This document shows, piece after piece, positions 16,140 through 26,173 of a stretch of 64,000 nucleotides of DNA. The DNA comes from JAKZVK01 sp965248255 (GTDB taxonomy: Bacteria > Acidobacteriota > Terriglobia > Bryobacterales > UBA6623): positions 1,674,001-1,738,000 of the forward strand of contig CBDFIW010000003.1 of NCBI GenBank assembly GCA_965248255.1, written 5' to 3'. The number at the start of each line of letters is the position of its first letter. Positions within the stretch are counted from its first letter, which is position 1. The notes under the pieces are model-generated. The model had not been told where the DNA came from. It ran no database searches and saw only the letters and a program-made list of their open reading frames with translations. The translations under genes and the position numbers were made by a program.

Positions 16140-16845
16140 GAGGTTCCTTTCGTGGAAGTATTCGTGAGGCGCAATCGGGCACAGGGCATCGCGCGCAGTG
16201 TACGCCGGGATTGGGCAGCGGCTCGCTGCCGTCGTTGAACAGTGCGCTGACGCGGCGAATGACCGCCCCGGCGTCGGCCTTGGCCGGGCCGGAGGGACGG
16301 AATTCGATGTGCGCCGCCTCGGGCCTGCCGACGCGCGGGCGCGGGCAGGCGATCAGGCCGACCGAGGCAGGCCCTTCGCCCTCGGCCTCGAGCGCCGCGG
16401 CATAGGCTCCCAGTTGCAGCCAGGAGTGGTAGGCGGCATGGCCGGTCTTGACATCGAGCACGGCCTTGCCGAGCCCGGTATCGACCACGAAGTCGCACGT
16501 TCCCGTGATCACTGCGCCCTCGATCAGCGCGCGGACCGGCATCTCGCGTGCCAGCACCTTCCAGCCGACTGGATCGACCGTGGCCTCGATCGCTTTGACG
16601 ACCATGTTGATCTGTGCCTTCGCGTGCCTTGCGGTCGGCGTGCGGTCATCGAAGAGTGCCGGCTCCGGCATGGCGGGAAGCTCTTCCCCCGCCAGCCTGG
16701 CGTGTACCGCCGAGCCGATCCAGGACGCAATATGCTCCCCGGCGAAGGGCTTGGCTTCGGGGTGCAGGCAGTCCCACATCGCCCGCCGCTCGCAGCTCCG
16801 CCAAGCAGCCAGACGCGAAGGATGAATCTCAACGCACCCGTACAC
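16120..16845 (-). CDS. PD-(D/E)XK exonuclease, Cas4/RecE-like, with probable Fe-S cluster
   Basis: 241 aa. The active-site core is GTCDFVVD ... AVLDVKTG followed by LQLGAYAAAL: the Asp, D-x-K and Gln-Tyr motifs of the lambda-exonuclease/Cas4/RecB superfamily. Cys18 (WRSCERR) together with C217, C220 and C225 (HCARCPVPDC) has the split four-Cys arrangement that binds a 4Fe-4S cluster in Cas4 and AddB. With RecT downstream it forms an exonuclease/annealase pair for double-strand-break or replication recombination. First gene of the operon; no cas genes nearby, so a phage role is preferred. Confidence 0.85.
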   Translation of the reverse strand: MYGCVEIHPSRLAAWRSCERRAMWDCLHPEAKPFAGEHIASWIGSAVHARLAGEELPAMPEPALFDDRTPTARHAKAQINMVVKAIEATVDPVGWKVLAREMPVRALIEGAVITGTCDFVVDTGLGKAVLDVKTGHAAYHSWLQLGAYAAALEAEGEGPASVGLIACPRPRVGRPEAAHIEFRPSGPAKADAGAVIRRVSALFNDGSEPLPNPGVHCARCPVPDCASRILPRKEPHAKPRN

Positions 16846-16895
16846 GCCGGCCCCTCTCTAAAAAAACTGGGAATGGAAACGGGGCGCGGACAGAA

Positions 16896-16917
16896 TTGTC
16901 CAAATGTTTGTCCAAAT
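16896..16917. repeat. Two tandem 12-bp repeats upstream of the phage operon
   Basis: TTGTCCAAAT occurs at 16896-16905 and again at 16908-16917, a 12-base period placing both on one helix face. They lie 50-70 bases upstream of the exonuclease start. Likely a repressor or activator site, or a small iteron pair; which one cannot be told. Confidence 0.5.
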
Positions 16918-16947
16918 ACTGAGTGTTGGTGGGTGTGGATAGGATTA

Positions 16948-16966
16948 TTTGAACACTGTATTCAAA
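16948..16966. promoter_or_regulatory. Inverted repeat, possible operator of the phage operon
   Basis: TTTGAA-7 bases-TTCAAA is a perfect 6-7-6 inverted repeat about 100 bases upstream of the operon's first gene. Its size and place suit a dimeric repressor. Inference only. Confidence 0.4.
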
Positions 16967-16977
16967 CCAGTTAGCAT

Positions 16978-17475
16978 CTATTGACCCCTTGTTTGTTCCT
17001 GGGCCATGAAATGGCCCAGCAGTACCGCCTCGGGGTAACCATCAGCTCGAGAGAGTGCCGCGATCCGGTGGTGAAAGACACTAGCCAAGAACGCGGACCG
17101 GCCTTTTTCGACAGGCCAGGCAAAACCGTAAAACCGCCGGAAAACCTTTACTCTCACCACCATCTCTCGCGGCAGGATTCGGATGATCAGGTCGGCGGGG
17201 CCCTGCGGTGCATTGCAGGCGGACCGATCTGTCACATCGGATGTTTCCGTCGGGCAGCGAAGCCAGACCGTTTCGACTCCCGCCAGATGGAAAATGAAGC
17301 TTGCCACCTCTTGGGCCTCTGCCATCGTGTCGGCAGGCAAATGAGCATAGTCGTAGAGACGGATCTGAACAGCCAAGGCGGCGCCGGCAGCCCTGCCCGA
17401 CTCCGCCGCCGAGGCGCTTGGATTGGGAGAGATGGTGAGGAGACTTAGAAAGAGACTCGCTGAATACCTGCTCAC
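16978..17475 (-). pseudogene. Exported metallopeptidase-like protein, C-terminus lost
   Basis: 165 codons from GTG 17475. The N-terminal 20 residues form a signal peptide. The body (VQIRLYDYAHLPADTMAEAQ, SFIFHLAGVETVWLRCP, PADLIIRILPREM, LGHFMAQE) resembles a protein common in Acidobacteriota that ends in a zinc-peptidase helix of the form LGHxMAHExGHLLL. Here the reading leaves homology right after GHFMAQE and stops five residues later, so the HExxH-type motif and downstream part are gone. The break at about 16990-17000 is the probable right joint of the phage operon segment. The family assignment is from memory of the motif pattern. Confidence 0.55.
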
Positions 17476-17648
17476 GGCCAGAACCTCCGGGGTTGGGGTT
17501 AGGCCGAGAGTGCGTCAGATCAGTGCGTAACTCGATGCATGCGGCGTCAATGATTTCTCACTGAACCGTCAATCGTTCTTCAATCCGTAAGTAACTGAAC
17601 TGACTAGGTTTAAGGGACCCTTCAACGGTCGATCGAAGGGCCGGGCGG

Positions 17649-17682
17649 GATGTGGCGCACGCCCATGGCGTGCCGAGCCGAG
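17649..17682 (+). repeat. REP-like palindrome, copy 1
   Basis: GATGTGGCGCACGC then a short loop and GCGTGCCGAGCCGAG; the core GGCACGCC/GGCGTGCC-type arms fold back. A second copy lies at 43268-43301 on the other strand with 30 of 34 bases identical. Confidence 0.65.
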
Positions 17683-18018
17683 CCACGCTCAGCTCCGGGC
17701 TTGCGATTTTCACGAGACAGGATCGCTGTCAGCCACCCCAGCGTGCCCGTTTCGCCGACCTGAGAAACCAGGAATCGGTTCTCGGCAAGCCTGGAGCCTT
17801 GCGCCTAATACTGTTCATCGAACAACTGTGATAGTGGAGGTGGGCCCGTGATTCCTGGGAACGCCTCGGCGACAGATCGGGTTTCCACCGTAATCGGCTC
17901 CACCCTAGACTGAGATCCGTCGACGTCCAACGCCGCTTCGCGGCTGCTCCGGATGGCCGCGACCCAGGGCAGAGATTTGCCACGGGCTGTGAGCCGCGAA
18001 GCGGCGACCGGATATTAG

Positions 18019-18049
18019 CCCTGGGTGCAGGCGAAGCCGAAACCCAGGG
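18019..18049. repeat. Hairpin with 8-bp arms
   Basis: CCCTGGGT at 18019-18026 and ACCCAGGG at 18042-18049 form a perfect stem with a 15-base loop. No T-run follows on the plus strand, so it is not a clear terminator. It is part of the noncoding repeat described for this spacer. Confidence 0.45.
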
Positions 18050-19463
18050 TCCCGTTCCCCGTATGTTTTTGAAGCCCTGAAAGGGGCGCTGGAGGTTCGT
18101 CGCCACCAACGGCTTGCAGGTCGGGGGTACGTGGCGAAGTGCGTCCACGATGAGTAACTGAACCGTATTGGGCTTGCGCCACATGGGATCCGACTTGCAG
18201 GTGTGAGGTCGAAGACCCCCGCTAAATAGTGAACTTTGGGGCGAAAGGATGCGAGAATTAGCCTGAGAGAGCCATGGAAGGACCGCCCCAGCCCACCTCT
18301 GTCCTCCGCGGTTCGGCCCGTTCGAGGCGGATCTGGAGGCAGGCCAACTGCGCAAGAACGGCGCCAGGGTCAAGCTGCCGCAGCAGCCGTTTCAGGTTCT
18401 CGCGTGTTTGCTCGAACGCTCGGGAAGAGTCGTCACTCGAGAGGCGCTGATCGCCGAGCTGTGGCCCAACGGAACCGTCGTCGAGTACGAGCACAGCCTC
18501 GCGACGGCGATCAACAAGATCCGCCAGGCGCTCGGTGACTCGGCGGACAACCCTCAGTTCATCGAAACGCTTCCTCGACGGGGTTATCGTTTTCTCGTCC
18601 CGGTGGAGCGGATCGGGCGACCTCCCGAAGAGCGCCCACCTCAGGTGGCGGAGCTAGCGCCCCAGCCCGGCGCCACCATCTCGCATTACAAGATCACCGA
18701 GAAGCTCGGCGAAGGCGGGATGGGTGTCGTTTACAAGGCCGAGGACACGAAGCTAGAGCGCCCTGTCGCACTGAAATTCCTCGCCGCACACCTCCTCCAG
18801 GACGAGGAAAGCCGCAAGCGCTTCATCCGCGAGGCCAAGGCCGCAGCGGCCCTCGACCACCCCAACATCTGTACCGTTCACGAGATCGGCGAAGCCGAGG
18901 GACAGACCTTCTTGGCGATGGCCTACGTCACCGGCCAGACCGTCAAGGAGAAGATCGAGTCGAGACCGCTCGAGCTGAAGGAGGCCCTCTCCATCGCAAC
19001 GCAGACCGCCGAGGGTCTGGCGGAAGCGCACGAGAAGGGCATCGTCCATCGCGACATCAAGCCCGAGAACGTGATGGTGAACGAGAAGGGGCAGGTCAAG
19101 GTCATGGATTTTGGCTTGGCGCAGTTGGCGGCGCGCACGAAGCTGACGAAAACGGGCACCAGGCTAGGAACGATCGCCTATATGTCGCCGGAGCAGGTAC
19201 AGGGTGAGGCCACCGACCATCGCACCGACATCTGGTCGCTGGGAGGCGTGATCTACGAGATGGTCACGGGGCAGTTGCCCTTCAAGGGAGACCGTGATGA
19301 AGCTGTCGGGTACAACATCCTCAACGAAGAGCACGAACCGATCGCAGCGCTGCGGGCGGGCTTGCCGATGGAGTTGGAGTGGATTGTCGGCAAGGCTTTA
19401 GCGAAGGACCGAGAGGAGCGCTATCAGCACGTCACGGACTTGCTCGTCGATCTGCGGGGTCTA

Positions 19464-20557
19464 TTGACTCCCGCATAATATAGAGTCAGTCAAAACAAAG
19501 AGAAGACTGTTTCCAGAAGGCCGTGATCAAACGCGGTTTGCGGTACATGCGGCGGAGTGCCTTGCGGGCCCGCTCGTTCAGCTCGCCGTAGTCTTTCGGA
19601 CAGACGTTCGGCAACTCGTGCTGCTTCCAGTAAGCCCAGATGTATTCCACCGGATTCAACTCCGGCGCATAGGGTGGCAAGTACTCGGTTGCGATGTGGC
19701 CTTCGGAGAGTTCGATGAACTCTTGCACCAGGCGGCTACGGTGCGCCGGCAGCCGATCCCAGACGATCAGCAGCGGGCGATCGATATGACGTACCAACGC
19801 CTTGAGAAAGTCGGTCACTTGCTCTTTGCCGATCGCACCGGGATAGAGCCGGAAGTAGAAGTTACGCAGCGTCAGCCCCGCCGAGACGGAAAGCTTCTCC
19901 CAGTTGAAGTTAAACTGCAGCACCGGTGTTTGGCCACGTGGCGCCCAGGTGCGGCAGCGATGCGGCTTCTGACTCAATCCGCTTTCGTCGATGAAGACGA
20001 GCGTACGGCCTTCGTTTTGGGCTTTTTTTTAATGCGCTTCCAGGTCTTGCGCTTCCAGGTGCGGATCCGCTCTTCGTTGCGCTCGCGCGCCTTTCCGGCC
20101 GGGCGTTGCGGGCTCCAGTCGAGCGCTCGCAGGATCTTCCAGGTGTGGCCTGCGTGGTATGCGACCCCGAACTCGTCTCCGGTCAGCCGAGCCACCCGCG
20201 GACAGCTCCACAGGGGCGTTGGGAAGCCGTGGGCTTCCGGGCCTTCCAGCAGCAGCGACGTCAGGCGTTCGCGTTGTGCGGCATCGAGGAGCGGCTTGCG
20301 TCCGGCGCGCCCGGCCTGGCGGAGTCCGGCCGCACCCTGCTCGCGGTATTGCCGCCGCCACTCACTGACGGTTTGGCGAGCGACGTTCAGCCGTCTCGCC
20401 GTCTCGGACTGATTGTGGCCTTGGTGGAGCAGCCGCATCGCTTCGAAACGGCGCTTCTCCAGCGCCTTGAAATCCCGCTTCACACCTTTGGGGTTGCCCA
20501 TACATATATAGATGCTCCACACTGTCAAAAAGTGTCATAATAATTTGCGGGATTCAA
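19464..20557 (-). mobile_element. IS630-family insertion sequence, copy 1 (1,094 bp)
   Basis: Ends are TTGACTCCCGCATAA (left) and, inverted, TTGAATCCCGCAAAT (right), followed inward by GACTCTATATTATG- and TGACACTTTTTGACA-type sequence. The TA at 19462-19463 is duplicated at 20558-20559, as expected for IS630/Tc1 elements. Inserted in the kinase-propeller gene between kinase and membrane helix. Confidence 0.92.
19486..20501 (-). CDS. IS630 transposase, two frames joined by -1 frameshift (copy 1)
   Basis: Frame A (ATG 20501, MGNPKGVKRDFKALEKRRFE) carries the helix-turn-helix domains (HNQSETARRLNVARQTVSEW). It runs through CATT-A8-GCCC and stops at 19974. Frame B holds the catalytic part. A -1 slip on A-AAA-AAG (run at 20023-20030) gives KKKAQNEGRTLVFIDESGLS, adding the first catalytic Asp; the second is in LLIVWDRLPAHRS and the Glu in APELNPVEYIW. 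The fused product is about 338 aa, normal for IS630. Copy 1 has Thr in GHTWK where the other complete copies have Ala. Confidence 0.88.
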
Positions 20558-22534
20558 TAAGCAAGAAACTCGAATCGGGGAAATCGACCGCCGTCCGAAC
20601 CAGCCCGACCTCCAAGCGTGGCGAACGTGCCGCCCCGAACCAGACCGTCCAGCGAAGGTATCGGGTCGTGCAGGCGCTTCTGGCTGTCACGGCGGTTGCT
20701 TTGTTGATCTTTAGCTTTGTCCATTTCGGCGAGGCGCCACCGGCAACAACGGTGCGCCGGTCGACGTTCAACGTAGAGCCGCTAAACAACGGCCTTGCGA
20801 GTTCGATGGCCATCTCGCCCGACGGCAAACACATTGCCTATGCGACTCGAGAAGGGTTGTGGATCCAGTACCTCGACCAGTTTGAACCTCGGCTTGTAGA
20901 CAACACAAAGGGAGCCAGACTGCCGTTCTGGTCGCCCGACAGCGCTTTCGTCGGTTTTGGCATCCCCAGTGGCGGAGAGGCTGACCTGATGAAAGTTCGG
21001 GTCGAGGGAGGCGATCCGACTCATGTCTGTCGAATGCCCGCTGGCGGTTTCCGGGGAGCCACTTGGAGTCCCGACGGGGAGGTCATCGTCTTTTCGGCAG
21101 GCATGACACGTGTGCTCCACGAAGTCTATGCGAGCGGCGGCGAGCCGCAGGAGGTCTTTCCTGACGCTGAGGTGGAGCGGATCGCTAGAGAGGCGGAGGA
21201 AGCCCTGCAACTCGGGGGAACAATACCACCGCTCATGGGCTATCCCGAATTCCTGCCGAAGGAGGCCGGGGATCGGGTGCTGCTTGTTGAACTCGGTTTC
21301 GGCGGGCGCCTAACGATGATGGCCCTGAACATGGAAACCGGTCAGGGTGAATTCATCAGGCGGGGGGGGCAAGCCAGTGTATGCCCCTAGTGGACATTTG
21401 GTGTATGTGGGAGGAGGCGACCTTTGGGCGGTGCCGTTTTCCCTGGATGCTCTGCAAGCCACTGGGATACCCTTTCGCGTTGCGCAGAATGCCCTGGGGC
21501 CGAGCGTCTCCAGTGACGGAGCACTGGCCTATGTCGATGACCTACAACAAGTGAGCCAGCTGGTCTGGCTGGACAGAAGGGGTAGCCGTTTGGACGCCAT
21601 CGGTGAGCCACATGAGGGACTAGCCGCGCCCCGTCTCTCGCCGGACCAGAGCCGAGTCGCCTTTCGGGTATGGGGAGGCCGGACAAAGGAGATCTGGGCC
21701 ACTGCGAATAACGACATTTGGACTCTTGATCTGAGCGGCGCTTCGGCGCGAACTCCCTTGACCCCGCCTGGTTCGCCCGCAAACGAGTTTGGCCCCGTGT
21801 GGTCCCCTTTGGGAGACGAGATCGCATTTGCCTCCAACATGAAGGGAGAGATCAACATCTATCTCCGCAGGGCCGACGGGAGCGGAGAGATGATGCCGAT
21901 GGCTGAGAGCAGCGCTCGGCAAATGCCCAGGGATTGGTCGCCGGATAGGAAGTACATCATGTACCGCAGCAGTGACCTGGAAACGGGAACTGATCTCTGG
22001 ATCTCCGAGCTCAGCGATGATGGAAGCACTTGGGAGCCGAGGCCATTTCTGCGAACACAGGCGAACGAGAGTGTGGGGCTGTTTTCGCCCGACGGTCGGT
22101 ACGTCGCATACGGGTCCGACGAATCCGGCCGGTGGGAGCTGTACGTCAGGCCCTTTCCGGATGGGGGCCGGAGGGAGCAGATTTCAACGAAGGGTTCCGG
22201 GTGGTTCAGGTGGAGCCGGGGCAGCGGGGAAATCTTTCACGAGGAAAACGACAGGGGAGACAGGTGGATGGTTGCGGTTCGCGTATCCACGGCGCCTGAA
22301 CTTTCCGTCGGCACGCCGCGTCGGCTTTTCCGAGTACCAGCGTCGTCGAGGCTCTTGGCAGGGTGGGATGTTTCGGCTGACGGCAAGCGGTTCGTCTTCG
22401 CCGAGCCAGTGGGGGAGCCGCCGAAGCCCGCCATGCGGGTTGTGCAGAACTGGTACCAAGAGTTCCGCGATCGGTAGTAAGACTGATGGCAGAGCGAATA
22501 CCTTGACCCCTGAACCTTTCCTTGGGGGAGGACG

Positions 22535-25500
22535 ATGAAGGACCATAAACTCCGACGTCGAATCTGCTTGCAGTTGGCTGTTGTGCTCATTGTCTTTGTC
22601 CCCAGCCTCCTCCATGCCCAGTCCACTACCCAGACCATCCAAGGCTTGGTCACCGACCAGAGCCGTGCCGTGGTGCCCGGCGCCACCGTGACCATTACCA
22701 ACCTGGCCACGGGCATCGAAACCAAGGCTTCAACCAACGAAACGGGTAACTACAGCTTCCAGCTCGTCCCGGTCGGCTATTACGAGGTCAAGTGTGAGTT
22801 GGATGGCCTTAAGCCGGTGATCGTGCCCGACCTGCGAGTCGAGACAGGTGGACAAGTTCGTCGAGATTTCGAACTTGAGTTGGGGGAGGCCACTTTCCAA
22901 ATTGAAGTCGTGGCGTCGGATGTCAGCTTGCAAACGGAAAACGCCACGGTGGGAACCGTGGTGGAGAACCGCCGCGTTGTCGAGTTGCCTTTGAATGGGC
23001 GCAACGTTGTTCAGTTGGCAGTGCTCGTGCCAGGAGTCCAGTTCGGTCGGCGTTCAGGCTTGAACGACGGTCTGGGGGGGGCTTTCCGGTCCCCGGCTCG
23101 AGTTTCTCTGTGAGTGCAAACGGCATCCGAGAACTCCACCAGGTGGTGAGCCTTGACGGGGTGGATGCCAAGGAACCCCGTACGCATACGACCAACTTCG
23201 TCCCGTCGATCGAAGCAATCGAGGAGTTCAAGATCCAGGCCAACGCTTACTCGGCTGAAGTCGGTTTCGGTGGCGGCGCGGTCGTCAACATCACGATGAA
23301 GAGCGGAACCAACGAGCTGCACGGGACGCTTTTTCATTTCCTGCGCAACGAGAAACTGGACGCAGAGAACTACTTCCTGAACTTTGAATTGCCGCCCAGC
23401 GAAGAGCGAGCCCCCAAAGACAAGCTGAGGCGCAACCAGTTCGGCCTGGTCGCAAGCGGTCCCATCGTCAAGAACAAGACGTTCTGGGCCTTCAACTGGG
23501 AAGCCCGTATCGACAGGACTGAGCAGGTCCAAACGGCGTGGTTTCCCTTAGACGAATTCCGAGATGGGGATTTCTCGGAACTCCTCTCAGGCACCATCAA
23601 CCCGGCAACCGGACAAGTGTTCCGCCGTCCGATCGTCGTCTACGACCCTTTCACCGGCGAGCCGTTCGCGAACAATATCGTACCGCGGGATCGCTTTCAC
23701 GCTGGTATCGCAAACAGCATCTTGCCCGACTTCATGCCCCGGGCGCGGTTCCGGCAGGCCGACCCCTTCGACTTCACCGAGCGCTTGGCGCTGAACCAGC
23801 CCCTTGATCAAAACCAATTCTACGGCCGCGTGGATCATCACTTCAGCGACTCGGATCGGATCTTCGGACGGTTGGCAGTTACGCGTTCCGACATTACATT
23901 CAACAACATCAATCCGGTCGGTCTCCAGCTTCGCGATGCGCGAGCATCCAACCTTGCCAGTCAATGGGTGCATACCTTCAGCCACAACCTGATCAACGAG
24001 TTCCGGTTTGGGTTCAATATTTCGGACTGCAACACGACCCGGCTACATACGAATGACGAGAGCTTCGATCTGGACTCCCTCGGGATCGGTGAGTACCGCG
24101 TGGTCTTTGACGGCAACCGGAAACTGACTGCCTTGGAGCAAGGGCTGCCAAATCTGGGAGGTCGATGGCCTTCTCTCACGTCCGCGGGCGGCAACTTGGA
24201 TCGTCTCGACTCGATTCAGCTCGGCAACCATCTTTCCTGGATCCACGGCAGCCACAATCTCAAGTTCGGCTATGAGTGGTACCACATCTCGTTGGAACGC
24301 CGAGCGGGGGGAGGGGCAAGAGTGAACTTCGGCGGGGCAGAAACCGGATTTGACTTCGCATCGATGCTCATGGGGATTCCGCGTCAGACGTTCACGCCGA
24401 TCGGTTGGGTGCCCACGTTTCCCCGCGCCACCCGCCAAGGCGTCTACCTGCATGACGATTGGAAGGTGTCGCCCAAGCTTACGGTCAACCTCGGACTGCG
24501 ATTCGACTACAACGGCAACCCGAGGGACGCCCAAGGTCCCTGGCGCACGATTGACTTCCCCGGCGAGGGAGAGGCCGTCGGCCGGGGAGGAGGCTTCCTC
24601 ACCGAGGACGGTGCGGTGATCCCCACGATGTTCCCGGAGTTTGTGGACGAGCGGGGAGCCGTGAAGCTCTGGGACCAAGACGTGCGGTTCTTCATGCCGC
24701 GTGTTGGTATCGCCTACCGGCCAAGTGAGAAGTGGGTTGTTCGGATGGGTGCAGGCTACTTCGACAACATCATGCACCAGAACAATTTCACGATCTTAGC
24801 CTTGCAGCCTCCCAAGTCCGGCAGCCAGCGGTTTGATCAGGTGACGAACCGCGGCCAGACGATCTCGGTCACGGCGGCGGACGGCAGAGAGTTTCAGGTT
24901 TAGACCCGTCAATTCCGTCCGGGTTCGGATATCATCACGCTCGACGATCCCTTTCTCGCCAACGTCGGCGGAAGACCTGTCGTGAGGCCGGCCTTCGTTC
25001 TGCATATCAAACCCGACTACAAAGATGGGGATGTGTGGAAGTGGAGCTTCGACGTGCAGCGGGAGCTAGCTTGGAATACGGCCTTGACAGTGGGATACGT
25101 GGGCAGCAAGGGCAGCCACGTGGCCGATGGCCTGCGGGCCTGGAATGAGGCTCAGCCGTCGCTCGATACGAATGCGCAGGCTCGACGCCCCTTTCAGCGG
25201 TTCTATGACCCAGCTCTACCTGAGCTCGGCGTACAGGCTCTAGGGCCTGTACGGTACTTGAGTAGCTACGGGAACTCCTTCCATCACGGCCTACAAGTGA
25301 AGCTCGACAAGCGCCATTCGAGCGGGCTGTCTTTCGGGCTTTCCTACACCTTCAGCAAGTCGCACGGGGACGGGGAAGCCGGTGGCAACCCAAGTGGTTT
25401 CTACCAGAATCCCCGAGTGGATCGCAGTGATGGACGGGCGCGTTTTGAGTTCGACCAGCAGCACAACATGGTGTTCCGCTACGTTTGGCAGCTCCCGGGA

Positions 25501-26034
25501 TCCGATCTGCCGGGCGCCTGGAAGCACATCGTGGGAAACTGGCAAACGAACGGCGTCCTATCGTTGCGCTCCGGGTTTCCTTTCTCCCGCTTCAATCTCA
25601 GGCAGCTTGGCAGAGACCTGAATCTCAACGGAGATTTTGCGATTCGCCCTGATCTCATCGGGGCCGGCGCCTTGGCTGATCCAAGCAGAAAGCTTTGGTT
25701 TGACACAAAGGCATTTGCGCGCGTGAGCTGTAGAATCCCCGGACGTGAAGATCTCTGCCATTACGGGAATGCAGGCCACAGCTTCCTCGACTCACCCGGT
25801 CAGAGAAACCTTGACTTGTCGCTCTACAAGAACATTCCCATCGGGGATCGATTCAAGCTGCAGTTTCGCTCAGAATTATTCAACGCCTTCAACACGCCCT
25901 ACTTCGGCGAGCCGAACCGCATCAACTTCACGAGCACCGACTCCCTCGTCCCCGACGGCTCGCGTGACGGGGAGGTTCGCACCGTGCGGACCCCGATGCG
26001 CATCATCCAGTTTGGGCTGAAGCTGTTCTTCTGA
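22535..26034 (+). pseudogene. Oar-type TonB-dependent receptor, frameshifted and with an in-frame TAG
   Basis: About 1,165 codons. Signal peptide (MKDHKLRRRICLQLAVVLIV...LLHAQ), carboxypeptidase-regulatory domain (IQGLVTDQSRAVVPGATVTI), plug domain (ENRRVVELPLNGRNVVQLAV, then VSANGIRELHQVVSLDGVDA, IEEFKIQANAYSAEVGFGGG) and a large barrel ending MRIIQFGLKLFF. Frame one ends at 23113; the plug continues in the next frame after a run of eight G (23074-23081), where nine would restore reading. A TAG at 24901-24903 interrupts an otherwise open barrel (EFQV-stop-TRQFRPGSDI). Such receptors import large or unusual substrates, often oligosaccharides or peptides. Directly follows the kinase-propeller gene. 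Confidence 0.83.
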
Positions 26035-26173
26035 ACCCGGGCGAGCCGTTCATTGTGTCCGAGCGAGTGATCGCTCGCCCACTTTCGATCGCTCTTGTTT
26101 CGGAATCGTGTGAGCGAGATTCAGGGTCGAGACCTGCCCCATTCTCATGCCCCGTTGAAGCCTCAACCCAGCC

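Larger units (their letters stand above)
17476..18273. other. Noncoding spacer with palindromic repeats
   Basis: About 800 bases with no believable gene. A long minus-strand frame exists, but its translation (SPLRGSQPVA-like, Arg/Pro/Ser-rich) is the typical false translation of a dispersed noncoding repeat. It holds the 34-bp palindromic repeat at 17649-17682 and a hairpin at 18019-18049. Confidence 0.55.
18274..22477 (+). pseudogene. Winged-helix / Ser-Thr kinase / TolB-propeller protein, split by IS630 and frameshifted
   Basis: One gene read in pieces. ATG 18274 gives MEGPPQPTSVLR; a frameshift near 18309-18312 is needed to join FGPFEADLEAG. Then come a winged-helix DNA-binding domain (to about 18600), a Hanks-type kinase (GEGGMGVVYKAE, VALKFL, HRDIKPENVMV, DFGLAQL, SPEQ), IS630 at 19464-20557, one membrane helix (VVQALLAVTAVALLIFSFVHF) and a PD40/TolB-like periplasmic propeller (SPDGKHIAYATREG, WSPDGEVIVFS and further blades) to 22477. 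Removing the IS and one TA rejoins GLSKKLESGK in frame. A second frameshift lies in a run of eight G at 21362-21369; seven would keep the frame. Such proteins couple a periplasmic sensor to kinase and DNA binding. As written it makes only a kinase without sensor (18408-19478). Confidence 0.82.

Noticed and set aside
17729..18373. 214-codon minus-strand frame
   Set aside because: Arg/Pro/Ser-rich text with repeat-derived SPLRGSQPVA and GTGPWVSASPAPR pieces; it overlaps the kinase start and palindromic repeats.
19618..20412. 264-codon open frame antisense to the IS630 transposase, repeated in other copies
   Set aside because: It is conserved only because the IS copies are identical; the transposase on the other strand has all family motifs, and this text has none.
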